This document shows, piece after piece, positions 1 to 7,092 of a stretch of DNA of 14,316 bases. The stretch is from Rhodospirillaceae bacterium. GTDB taxonomy: Bacteria > Pseudomonadota > Alphaproteobacteria > Rhodospirillales > Magnetovibrionaceae. Under the pieces are notes generated by a model. It was given only the letters and a program-made list of their open reading frames with translations, ran no database searches and was not told the origin of the DNA. The stretch spans positions 1 through 14,316 of the forward strand of contig JAOUJU010000016.1 in NCBI GenBank assembly GCA_029883045.1, written 5' to 3'. The translations under genes were made by a program, and so were the position numbers. The number at the start of each line of letters is the position of its first letter. The first letter of the stretch is position 1.

Positions 1-52
1 CAATATCAAAGCCAACCAGATCGATGAATACGATCAGAAATATTACGAGCAT
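1..52 (-). CDS. MFS-type transporter, N-terminal fragment (runs off the left edge)
   Basis: The reverse strand opens with ATG at 52-50 and continues open to the window edge, giving 17 residues: MLVIFLIVFIDLVGFDI. A short hydrophobic start followed by an FIDLVGF-type stretch is typical of the first membrane helix of major facilitator superfamily drug or sugar transporters, where an acidic residue sits inside helix 1. An in-frame TGA six codons upstream rules out a longer start with ATG, GTG or TTG. No strong ribosome binding site is visible, only an A-rich stretch. It lies in the same direction as the OmpA-like gene before it, 112 nt downstream of that stop, and may have its own promoter. Only the N-terminus is visible, so substrate and even family are inferred. 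Confidence 0.55.
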   Translation of the reverse strand, partial: MLVIFLIVFIDLVGFDI

Positions 53-113
53 AAAATAATTTTCTTTTCAATTTGTGCGCTGTTAGGGAATAGATATTTA
101 TAAAGATTGTTAA

Positions 114-119
114 ATTATA
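114..119 (-). promoter_or_regulatory. Candidate -10 element for the leftmost gene
   Basis: The reverse strand reads a perfect TATAAT at 119-114, 61 nt before the ATG at 52. The position 17 nt upstream reads TAAGAA, a poor -35, so this rests on the -10 match in an AT-rich gap, where chance matches are common. Confidence 0.3.
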
Positions 120-164
120 TGTCTTTATTTTGCTGTTTCTTATAACCGGAAAAAATTATTCATG

Positions 165-1253
165 CTAGCGCCCCGTTAGTTTTAGCTCGATGCGGCGATT
201 TCGCCTAAGGGACGCATCATCGCTGCCTTTGTCAATTGGTTGGAATTCACCAAATCCGGCGGCAACAAGACGATTAGCCGGAATTCCTTCGGCAATAAGT
301 TTTTTAACCACTGAAATTGATCGCGCGGCACTAAGTTCCCAGTTTGAACGGAAGCGTTCATTTTGAATTGGCACCAAATCAGTATGGCCATCAACCCTAA
401 GCACCCAGTCAATATCAGCAGGAATACGCGCACTTACATCTTTTAATGTTTCTGCCAGTCTGGAAATTTGCCCAAGGCCAGCCTCGCCAATATCCGTGTC
501 GCCACTGGCAAAAAGAACTTCTGATTGAAAAACAAACCGATCACCAACAACGCGAATGCCGGGGTGATCACCTAATGCAATTTTAAGACGACCAAAAAAA
601 TCTGACCTATATTCACTTAGCTCCTGAACCTTGCCAGCCAGCGCACTATTAAGACGTTTGCCCAGTGAAACAATCTGGGCGTTTTGGTCTTTGGCTTTTT
701 GTTCCGATGCATCCAGCGTTTTGTTGAGGGCGGCTATTTGGTCTTTCATTGCACCAAGGCGCTGGTTTAATAGTGCAATTTCGGCACGCGCACTTTCCGA
801 TATTTCTTGTTCCGCCAAAAGTGCAGTTTCTTTTTCTTCAAGATTTGCCGCCAGCTTGCCAATATCATTTTCTAACCGTGCTTTTAATGCATCAAGTTTT
901 TCAATATCAGCGCTTAGTCTTGATATTTCGCCCTGACCTTTTTCAATGTTTTCATTTAAGCGATCACGATCCAGTATTGATGCCTGCAATTCGCCCGATA
1001 GCCTGCTTACATCACTGCGCAATGATTTGGATGTGTCTTTTTCTAATGCCAGCAATTCGGCCATCTCGGCCATTTCACGATCTAGTTTTTGTAATGCATT
1101 TTCACGACCAGATAATGCTTCGCCCAGAAAAAACTGCGCCAATACAAAAACCAGTAACAAAAAAATTATTACCATAAGAAGCGACGCCAAGGCATCGACA
1201 AACCCCGGCCATATATCCGCTCGTTGGCGATAGCGTGAAGAAAGGCCAGGCAT
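165..1253 (-). CDS. MotB/TolR-like stator partner with long coiled coil and OmpA-like peptidoglycan-binding domain
   Basis: The protein has 362 residues. It begins with a short cytoplasmic N-terminus and one membrane helix at about 17-41, where WPGFVDALASLLMVIIF resembles the MotB helix; Asp20 sits where MotB has its proton-carrying aspartate. Residues about 48-215 are rich in Leu, Glu, Lys and Ala with heptad-like spacing and should form a long periplasmic coiled coil. The C-terminal 130 residues are an OmpA-like domain with the peptidoglycan-contact pattern HTD (Asp292) and SAAR (Arg311). The ATG start has an AGGGG box about 11 nt upstream. It lies 21 nt after the MotA-like gene, so the two are very probably co-transcribed and form one complex. 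By family, such pairs use ion flow to move or pull on the envelope. It differs from flagellar MotB in its long coiled coil and lack of flagellar neighbours. The exact role is unknown. Confidence 0.85.
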   Translation of the reverse strand: MPGLSSRYRQRADIWPGFVDALASLLMVIIFLLLVFVLAQFFLGEALSGRENALQKLDREMAEMAELLALEKDTSKSLRSDVSRLSGELQASILDRDRLNENIEKGQGEISRLSADIEKLDALKARLENDIGKLAANLEEKETALLAEQEISESARAEIALLNQRLGAMKDQIAALNKTLDASEQKAKDQNAQIVSLGKRLNSALAGKVQELSEYRSDFFGRLKIALGDHPGIRVVGDRFVFQSEVLFASGDTDIGEAGLGQISRLAETLKDVSARIPADIDWVLRVDGHTDLVPIQNERFRSNWELSAARSISVVKKLIAEGIPANRLVAAGFGEFQPIDKGSDDASLRRNRRIELKLTGR

Positions 1254-1274
1254 TTTTTAATCAGCCCCTGTTTT

Positions 1275-2393
1275 TTAAGAATCATCCTTAGCGGCAACCG
1301 TGCGCGCCAGTAATTTTATTTCGCTACGTAATTGCGAAACCGTTTCTTCGCGCCCAGTTCTGTTTTCTTCTAAAAGGCGTGAAAGACATAAATCCATATT
1401 TCGTATATGGGTGCGGGTAGCTTCGTCCATGCCGCCTGTACCACCAGCAGTGGCCCCAGCGGCAAGTGTTTCGGCTAGCTTTTTCATTACCGCTTGTTCG
1501 GTTTTCATAAAGTCGGTCAATGTTCCCATGCGCGAAGAAAGTTCTGAAAGTGCCTCGTGGGTTTTATGACGGTTTTCCTCGCCTCGGCTAATTGTGCGTT
1601 GCAGGTTTTCAAGGCTCTCAGCTGTTTGTTCTAGCAATGCTTCAACGTATGCCGGAACACCTTGTTCGCCCTCAGCCGAAACGCTGGCGGAAGAAAGTTT
1701 AGCTTGGCCCGAAAGCCAATCTTCAAGTTCGGTATAAAAACGGTTGTGCGCTTGCCCGGTTTGCAAATCCAAAAACCCCAGCACTAACGAACCGGCAAGG
1801 CCAAAAAGTGAAGATGAAAAAGCAGTTCCCATTCCGGCAAGCGGTTTTTCCAAACCGGTTTTAAGCCCATCGAACACCGCCGATATATTTCCACCACCGC
1901 CAACTGATATATCGGAAATCACGCCACGGATGGCACCCAAGGTATCAAGCAAGCCCCAAAATGTTCCAAGCAGGCCAAGAAAAACCAACAAACCGACTGT
2001 GTAGCGGGAAATTTCACGTTGTTCATCAAGCCTTGATGCGACCCCGTCTAACATTGAACGCATGGCAATGGATGAAATCTTTATTTCCGACCTGTCGCCA
2101 ATCATTGCCGCCATAGGCCCTAGCAGGCGTGGGGTAGATACCTCAGATGATGTTGTTGCCGCGCGGGCGCCACCACTACGAAAATGTTCTATCCACGCAA
2201 TTTCGGGGCTAATCTGAAATACTTGGCGAAAACTGTTAATCGCGCCCAGCAAAAACACACCAACAATAAGACCATTAAGTGGCGCATTGGCCATGAACGC
2301 GGTTTTAAGCGGCAAAACCACTAACACCGCACCAGCCGCAACAACGGCAAGAAACAAAGTCATTCTTAATAGATATCTGCTTGGCGGTGTCAT
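1275..2393 (-). CDS. MotA/TolQ/ExbB-like proton-channel protein
   Basis: The protein has 372 residues and four likely membrane helices: about 11-33, 39-56, 131-155 and 188-208. Helices 3 and 4 carry the family signature, with GLLGTFWGLLDTLGAI at 140-155 and a small-residue-rich helix 4 (GMGTAFSSSLFGLAGSLVLG). The loop between helices 2 and 3 is about 75 residues and should be cytoplasmic. After helix 4 a tail of about 160 residues follows with two coiled-coil-like stretches (about 250-310 and 325-368) separated by a Gly/Ala-rich break. Such tails are longer than in TolQ or ExbB. The start is supported by an AAGGGAAG box a few nt upstream. The gene is followed after 21 nt by its likely partner with an Asp-bearing helix. 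Family knowledge makes it the pentameric channel of a proton-driven motor; what it drives is not known. Confidence 0.85.
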   Translation of the reverse strand: MTPPSRYLLRMTLFLAVVAAGAVLVVLPLKTAFMANAPLNGLIVGVFLLGAINSFRQVFQISPEIAWIEHFRSGGARAATTSSEVSTPRLLGPMAAMIGDRSEIKISSIAMRSMLDGVASRLDEQREISRYTVGLLVFLGLLGTFWGLLDTLGAIRGVISDISVGGGGNISAVFDGLKTGLEKPLAGMGTAFSSSLFGLAGSLVLGFLDLQTGQAHNRFYTELEDWLSGQAKLSSASVSAEGEQGVPAYVEALLEQTAESLENLQRTISRGEENRHKTHEALSELSSRMGTLTDFMKTEQAVMKKLAETLAAGATAGGTGGMDEATRTHIRNMDLCLSRLLEENRTGREETVSQLRSEIKLLARTVAAKDDS

Positions 2394-2470
2394 GTTTAAC
2401 TTCCCTTAGGCAACCGTATTTGCCCAAACTGACTAAAAAACAGACTGTTAATGCAGTTGCAATAAATAAC

Positions 2471-3748
2471 TCAGCGTTCGATCACCGTAATATCAACGCG
2501 TTCGGTATCGGCATCTGTTGTTTTATTGCCTAGTGCGCGAACATCAATTCTGGTTGAGCGAATGCCGCTTTCGATCAAATAAGAACGAACAGCCAAAGCA
2601 CGCGATAGGGAAAGCCTGCGTGCTACGCTGGCAGACATATCCGCCCCACCGGCATAGGCCAACAGTTGCAGGCGAAGGTTTTCATTGTCGCCCATATTTT
2701 TTACAAGTGCGCTTAAATCATCGCGCGCCAAGCCCGCAAGTTTTGCGGTATCTGGTTCAAACAAAACCCGAAGGGAATATCCATCGCCAACCGTTCCCCC
2801 GCTTGGCGGTATAGATGCAACCGATGGCGCGCTTGGCGTTGGTTCGCTTTCTTGCGTAAGCGTGCTTTCTGGTAATGGCGCAGTTACCATTGGCGGTTTT
2901 GGGGCTTCAACAACTGGTGGCGGTGGTGGTGCACTAATTGGGTCAGCCGCTTTTTCTGTAATTTTTTCTGGAGTTTTTTGGGCATCAAGTTTTAGCGGCT
3001 CAACCTCAGCGGGTTTTGCAGGTGTCGGCATTTCTACGGCTGGGGCGTTAACCACAGGTGTTATTGGCGCGGGTGCAGGCGCTGGTTCGGGCGGTGGCGG
3101 TGGCGCTGTGGGCATTTCCACTTCTGCCTTTGCCATTTCGCTAACGGCTTCTTGAGGGACTTCTTTTTTAGCTATTTCTTTAGGTGGTTCAATTGGCGCT
3201 GGTTCTGGTGGTGGGGCAACCTCTTCTTTTGCAAGCTCAGGTGCCGATGCGGGGGTTTCTTTTACAGGCTCTTGTTCATGCTCAGCGCTAACGCTTGGCG
3301 CTGGTGCAGCAGGGATATCTTCTTTGGCAACTGTTTCATTTGTAGGCACGTCAATCGGCGAAGATGGTTCTTCTGGCATTGCTGTTTGTGCAGGTTTTGA
3401 TTCTGTTGGTTCTTCGATTTTGGCAAAATTACCAGCAGGCGTAATGTAAAGCGTTGAAACAGGTGCTTTTGCTCCGGGAACAATGTGCCCACCTTTTTTT
3501 ATAATCGGCGAAGTTGATATTCCTGGGGTGGGGCCGTTGTCATCTAAAACTGAAAAATCGATACTAACGTTTGGATTAGCATAATCTAGAGCAATACTTT
3601 CCTGCGCCCATGCTGCAGATGGCATTGCAATAAAATAAACACCTAAGCCAAAGGAAAACACCAAGGCGCTTCCTAATTTTAGTACTAATTTTTGTGATGT
3701 CTTGGCATGGCCAAGATCTAATGAAGCAGTTTTAATTCCAGCATACAT
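2471..3748 (-). CDS. Secreted proline/alanine/glutamate-rich protein with C-terminal OmpA-like domain
   Basis: I chose the ATG at 3748 (425 residues) over an in-frame ATG 31 codons upstream because a GGGGAGA box lies 11 nt before it and the product then starts with a normal signal peptide. That peptide is basic up to KLVLKLG, hydrophobic, then ends AAWA before QES, giving cleavage near residue 48. Residues about 105-315 are dominated by Pro, Ala, Glu and Val with runs of prolines, a stiff extended linker like that of TonB. The last 105 residues are OmpA-like (SLRVLFEPD, then ARRLSLSRALAVRSYL and RIDVRALG). This form recurs, to my knowledge, in alphaproteobacterial OmpA-family proteins often labelled MotB. 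It lies 77 nt before the MotA-like gene on the same strand and may be the outer part of that machine. Confidence 0.75.
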   Translation of the reverse strand: MYAGIKTASLDLGHAKTSQKLVLKLGSALVFSFGLGVYFIAMPSAAWAQESIALDYANPNVSIDFSVLDDNGPTPGISTSPIIKKGGHIVPGAKAPVSTLYITPAGNFAKIEEPTESKPAQTAMPEEPSSPIDVPTNETVAKEDIPAAPAPSVSAEHEQEPVKETPASAPELAKEEVAPPPEPAPIEPPKEIAKKEVPQEAVSEMAKAEVEMPTAPPPPPEPAPAPAPITPVVNAPAVEMPTPAKPAEVEPLKLDAQKTPEKITEKAADPISAPPPPPVVEAPKPPMVTAPLPESTLTQESEPTPSAPSVASIPPSGGTVGDGYSLRVLFEPDTAKLAGLARDDLSALVKNMGDNENLRLQLLAYAGGADMSASVARRLSLSRALAVRSYLIESGIRSTRIDVRALGNKTTDADTERVDITVIER

Positions 3749-3924
3749 TTTTATCAGTTTCTCCCCGGGCAGCATTTGCCGGAATATTAAGACCATATAA
3801 ACAAAGGTCAAATCCACGTAGTCAGACAATAACCAAGGCAAAGCCCATAGACAACAGCCTATCGGGCCTAAGGGGTAAGGCGTAACTTAATCTGCATTTC
3901 TAGATTTAGAACAAGCCTAAGCAT

Positions 3925-3961
3925 AAAAAATGGCAGATTTTGGCTGTTATTTTACCATTTT
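3925..3961 (-). terminator. Possible weak intrinsic terminator at the suhB 3' end
   Basis: On the reverse strand AAAATGG (3961-3955) pairs with CCATTTT (3933-3927), enclosing a CAG/CTG inner stem, and the 3' arm runs into six T residues. The stem is AT-rich with an unpaired insert and overlaps the last codons of suhB, so termination would be partial at best. Confidence 0.35.
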
Positions 3962-4738
3962 TAGAAGTTTTGAGTGAAGCTTGTCATTGGCGCAGACAAT
4001 ATCGCCGTTTTCCAGCATATTTTTGCGCCCACTTATATCGGTAACAAAACCGCCCGCTTCACGTACAAGGGCTATTCCCGCTGCCATATCCCATTTTTTT
4101 AAGCCAGTTTCCCAGAATCCATCGTAACGCCCGGCCGCAACGTAGGCCAAGTCTAGGGCGGCAGAACCGAATCTGCGCACGCCAGCTGATACACTCATTA
4201 CATTTTCAAGGCGTTCTAAAAAACGGTCTTCTTTGCCCGATTCCATAAATGGGATGCCAGTGGCGAAAAGCGATTCTGAAACTTCTTTGCGTGCCGACAC
4301 CCTAATGCGTCGACCGTTAAGAAATGCACCTTGGCCTTTTTCCGCCCAGTACATTTCATCTTGAACCGGGTTGTAAACAACGCCTGCAAAGATATCGTTA
4401 TCACGCATAAGCCCAATTGAAATTGCAAAATGTGGAATACCGTGAAGAAAATTTGTGGTCCCATCAAGCGGATCAATAATCCAAGTGTTGGATTCATCTT
4501 TGCCTTTGATGTTGTCGTTTTCTTCTAAAATAAAACCATAATCAGGGCGCGCTTTTTTAAGTTCACGGACAAGTGTATCTTCAGCGGTTTTATCTGCAAT
4601 GGAAACAAAATCGGCCGGGCCTTTTTTTGAAACTAACAAGTGTTCAACCTCGCCAAAATCACGCACTAGCTTGCGCGCGGCCTTGGTCGCAGCTGCGGTC
4701 ATTACGTTCATAAGCGCTGATGAATTAATATGTGCCAT
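3947..4738 (-). CDS. suhB: Inositol monophosphatase family protein (SuhB type)
   Basis: The protein has 263 residues, the usual length. It is a magnesium-dependent phosphomonoesterase of the inositol monophosphatase family, cytoplasmic. The metal ligands are visible: Glu72 in GFILEEN, Asp89 and Asp92 in WIIDPLDGTTNFLHG, and Asp217 in KWDMAAG. In Escherichia coli SuhB also acts in ribosomal RNA antitermination and is not needed for inositol metabolism; related family members act as histidinol-phosphate or CysQ-type phosphatases, so the substrate here is not certain. The start codon overlaps the efp stop by one base (TAATG) and has only a weak ribosome binding site, which points to translational coupling with efp. 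Confidence 0.9.
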   Translation of the reverse strand: MAHINSSALMNVMTAAATKAARKLVRDFGEVEHLLVSKKGPADFVSIADKTAEDTLVRELKKARPDYGFILEENDNIKGKDESNTWIIDPLDGTTNFLHGIPHFAISIGLMRDNDIFAGVVYNPVQDEMYWAEKGQGAFLNGRRIRVSARKEVSESLFATGIPFMESGKEDRFLERLENVMSVSAGVRRFGSAALDLAYVAAGRYDGFWETGLKKWDMAAGIALVREAGGFVTDISGRKNMLENGDIVCANDKLHSKLLKMVK

Positions 4739-5307
4739 TAGTCTTTAGCCCGCTCGACGTACGAGCCGTCAGCAGTGTTAACCACAATACGGGTTCCGGT
4801 TCCAATGTGCGGCGGAACCAACGTTTTAATACCATTTTCTAACATAGCTGGTTTATAGCTGGATGATGCGGTTTGCCCTTTTACTACGGCGTCGGCTTCG
4901 GTTATTTCAAGCACCACAGTTTCCGGCAATTGAATGCCGATTGGTTTATTTTCGTGGCTTTCGATACTAACCATCATTGATTCTTGTAAATACGGAATTT
5001 GATCCTCACCAAGCATTTCTGCGCTGATGGGCATTTGTTCATAAGTTTCAGTATCCATGAAAGTGTAAGTTTCGCCATCGGTATACAAATATTGATAATC
5101 ACGCTGTTCCAATGTGGCGCGCTCAACCGTTTCTGATGAACGAAAGCGTTCATTAAGTTTGGTTCCGCTTTTAATATCGCGTAGCTCTACCTGTAGGTAG
5201 GCACCGCCTTTGCCGGGTTGGGTGTGTGCAGTTTTGACCGCGCGCCAAAGACGGCCCTGGTGTTCAATTACGTATCCGGGACGAATGGCGTTGCCGTTAA
5301 TTTTCAT
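4738..5307 (-). CDS. efp: Translation elongation factor P
   Basis: Elongation factor P binds between the P and E sites of stalled ribosomes and promotes peptide bond formation at consecutive prolines. The ATG at 5307 gives 189 residues beginning MKINGNAIRPG, the standard N-terminus; an upstream in-frame TTG at 5325 would add six unneeded residues. The N-terminal KOW-like domain carries the acceptor loop QPGKG with Lys33, which corresponds to the lysine modified by EpmA in E. coli, so beta-lysylation or a similar modification is likely. No modification enzyme gene is in the window. The two OB-like domains follow, with the C-terminal signature near LVPPHIGTGTRIVVNT. It overlaps suhB by one base and is the first gene of that unit. 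Its clients may include the proline-rich protein encoded just downstream. Confidence 0.97.
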   Translation of the reverse strand: MKINGNAIRPGYVIEHQGRLWRAVKTAHTQPGKGGAYLQVELRDIKSGTKLNERFRSSETVERATLEQRDYQYLYTDGETYTFMDTETYEQMPISAEMLGEDQIPYLQESMMVSIESHENKPIGIQLPETVVLEITEADAVVKGQTASSSYKPAMLENGIKTLVPPHIGTGTRIVVNTADGSYVERAKD

Positions 5308-5458
5308 TTCTTTGACCCATTTCAATGAACAAGGAGAAAAGTGTATATGGAATTATCCATGGGCGCGGAAGCTACCACCAGCGGCCCTCGGGTGCAATGG
5401 AACAATAGACCCGCAATAGGGCCTAAAATGGCCTAAAAATCAAAAAAACCAAGAAGGT

Positions 5459-6277
5459 CTAGTCATCATCCAGTTCGCCTTGGGTGCGGTTGCGCCCGGC
5501 ACGCTTGGCCTCATAAAGGGCCTGGTCGGCACGGAAGATAAGTTTATGCGGGTTATCGCCTTCATGATAGGTGGAAACCCCAATCGAAAGGGTGACCCGG
5601 CCCATTTCTTCGCCGGTTTCTTTGTTGCGGATAGAGCGTTTGGCTATTCCTTCGCGCACATTTTCCGCCACTTTGATTGCGTGGACTAATTCAGTTTCGG
5701 GCAAAATTGCCGAAAATTCATCACCGCCCCAGCGCGCCACAATATCGCTGCCCTTTAGATTGGTGACAAAGTTTTCTGCTACTTGGCGCAGAACTTGATC
5801 TCCCACATTGTGGCCAAGGGTATCATTAACAGTTTTGAAATTATCTACATCTGCCAGCAACACCGAAACCTTGCCTTTGAAATCTTCGATGTTTTCAATG
5901 ATTGATTTTAATGATTCTTCAAATCGACGTCGGTTACCGATGCCGGTGGTCGGGTCAATCATCGCAACTTTTTTGGTATGCTCAAGCTGGCGATTAAGGT
6001 CAATAACTTCGTCGGAATATTCGTTGATGCGAACTTCGAACTTGCGACCAAAATCAACAATGTCTTTTATTTGTCCGCGCACATTTTCCAGCAGCTTGCG
6101 GATATCGGCGCTGTGCTCGCTATCGGGTTCTTTATCCATTGATTGGATAAAACTTTCGTTGTCGCGGGCAACTTGGTCAATAACGCCTACAATATCTTCA
6201 AGGCTTTTGTTAATGCGGCCCGCACCATCATGAAGGTCGATTATGCTGTGTTCAAAATCGGATTTTGTGTTGCTCAA
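5459..6277 (-). CDS. Soluble GGDEF diguanylate cyclase
   Basis: The protein has 272 residues with no membrane segment or signal peptide. Residues 1-105 are charged and helical, probably a coiled-coil dimerisation module. The GGDEF domain runs from about 106 to 265: DPTTGIGNRRRF, a metal-binding LLADVDNFK near 143, and the active-site RWGGDEF with GGDEF at 184-188, all intact. It should make cyclic di-GMP from two GTP. The position five residues before the active motif reads KGSD instead of RxxD, so the usual product-inhibition site is altered. The start is TTG at 6277, supported by AGGTGAT seven nt upstream and no better start. It stands between efp and thiE on the same strand with about 100-150 nt on each side, likely its own unit. 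What it senses is unknown. Confidence 0.9.
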   Translation of the reverse strand: MSNTKSDFEHSIIDLHDGAGRINKSLEDIVGVIDQVARDNESFIQSMDKEPDSEHSADIRKLLENVRGQIKDIVDFGRKFEVRINEYSDEVIDLNRQLEHTKKVAMIDPTTGIGNRRRFEESLKSIIENIEDFKGKVSVLLADVDNFKTVNDTLGHNVGDQVLRQVAENFVTNLKGSDIVARWGGDEFSAILPETELVHAIKVAENVREGIAKRSIRNKETGEEMGRVTLSIGVSTYHEGDNPHKLIFRADQALYEAKRAGRNRTQGELDDD

Positions 6278-6378
6278 ATCAAATCACCTATGAAAAAAAC
6301 CAGCGCCCCACCAGTACACCATAACAATTCAGAGGCGCAAAATGTCAGGTTTGGTCTTTTCTGTCTATGTCGCAGTTT

Positions 6379-7017
6379 TCACAATCTGGTTAGAACCGCA
6401 TTAAATTCTTTAATTGCCGCCCCCGGGCTATCTGGATGGCCCCATACAGCGTTAACCACGGCCACAAAATCAGCCCCCGCAACCGCTAATTCCCCGCAGT
6501 TTTCAGCCGTTATGCCGCCTATGGCAACTGACGGCACGTTGGTTGCGGCGGCCCAGCTTTCTAATATTTCAACATCGGGGCGCGCGGTTGTTTCTTTGGT
6601 GTTGGTCGGAAAAAATGCGCCAAAGGCTACGTAATCAGCACCTTGTTCAGCCGCCGTCATGGCCAAATGGGTTGAGGCGTGGCAGGTAACCCCAACAATG
6701 GCATCATCGCCAACTGCTTTTCTGGCATCATTATATGAAATATCGCTTTGCCCAATATGCACGCCGTCGGCACCAATTTCACCTGCCAGATGGGCTTCAT
6801 CATTGATGATGAAGGCGATGTCGCGCTCTTGCACCAATGGCATCAATATTTTTGCGGCCTGGGCAACATCTTGGGTGGGGGCTGGGGTACCATCAGCGTT
6901 TTTAAGGCGCAATTGCACCACGGCAACATCGCCACCATCAAGTGCTGCAATTAGCCGGGGTTTAAATTCAGCCACATCAAACTGAGGTGGGGTAATTAGA
7001 TAAAGGCCACATGTCAT
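6379..7017 (-). CDS. thiE: Thiamine-phosphate synthase
   Basis: ThiE joins HMP pyrophosphate with the thiazole phosphate carboxylate to give thiamine monophosphate. From ATG 7017 the product has 212 residues, a TIM-barrel enzyme of normal length. Signatures in order: GLYLITPP, VVQLRLKN (pyrophosphate binding), IINDEAHLAGEIGADGVHIG, GVTCHAS, YVAFGAFFPTNTK and VAIGGITAEN. The FFPT.TK variant is, from memory, common in alphaproteobacterial ThiE. An in-frame ATG at 7035 sits in the tail of the gap terminator and would add MCIITI, so I prefer 7017. No ribosome binding site precedes 7017; instead a TATAAT lies 7 nt upstream, which suggests a leaderless message. No thiamine riboswitch was recognised and other thi genes are absent from the window. 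Confidence 0.92.
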   Translation of the reverse strand: MTCGLYLITPPQFDVAEFKPRLIAALDGGDVAVVQLRLKNADGTPAPTQDVAQAAKILMPLVQERDIAFIINDEAHLAGEIGADGVHIGQSDISYNDARKAVGDDAIVGVTCHASTHLAMTAAEQGADYVAFGAFFPTNTKETTARPDVEILESWAAATNVPSVAIGGITAENCGELAVAGADFVAVVNAVWGHPDSPGAAIKEFNAVLTRL

Positions 7018-7024
7018 AATGGTG

Positions 7025-7030
7025 ATTATA
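7025..7030 (-). promoter_or_regulatory. TATAAT -10 element placed for a leaderless thiE transcript
   Basis: A perfect TATAAT on the reverse strand at 7030-7025 is followed by seven bases and then the thiE ATG at 7017, the distance at which transcription would start at or next to the A of the start codon. The -35 region (around 7048-7055) falls in the loop of the gap terminator and has no good match, so the call depends on the -10 and on the missing ribosome binding site. Confidence 0.45.
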
Positions 7031-7035
7031 CACAT

Positions 7036-7071
7036 AAAAAAGCGGGGCCATCGAAAAGAAAGCCCCGCTTT
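7036..7071 (-). terminator. Strong intrinsic terminator after gap
   Basis: On the reverse strand AAAGCGGGGC pairs with the 3' arm GCCCCGCTTTTTT around a loop of about 14 nt, followed by a T run. It begins 21 nt after the gap stop. The forward strand also ends with T-rich sequence, so it may work in both directions. Confidence 0.9.
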
Positions 7072-7092
7072 AATTTTAATTTTGAAAACTTG

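Noticed and set aside
749..1177. Forward 142-codon ORF opposite the MotB-like gene
   Set aside because: It is a shadow of the coiled-coil coding region and has no recognisable motif or ribosome binding site.
165..2393. Zorya anti-phage system (ZorA/ZorB)
   Set aside because: The pair shares the MotAB-like architecture, but no helicase or nuclease gene of ZorC, ZorD or ZorE type is present. The setting beside efp and suhB is housekeeping, and here the long coiled coil is in the MotB-like partner.
2685..3400. Forward ORFs of 156 and 82 codons rich in Gly, Ser, Trp and Phe
   Set aside because: They are the complementary reading of the proline/alanine-rich coding region on the reverse strand; composition is explained by that gene, which has a signal peptide and OmpA-like domain.
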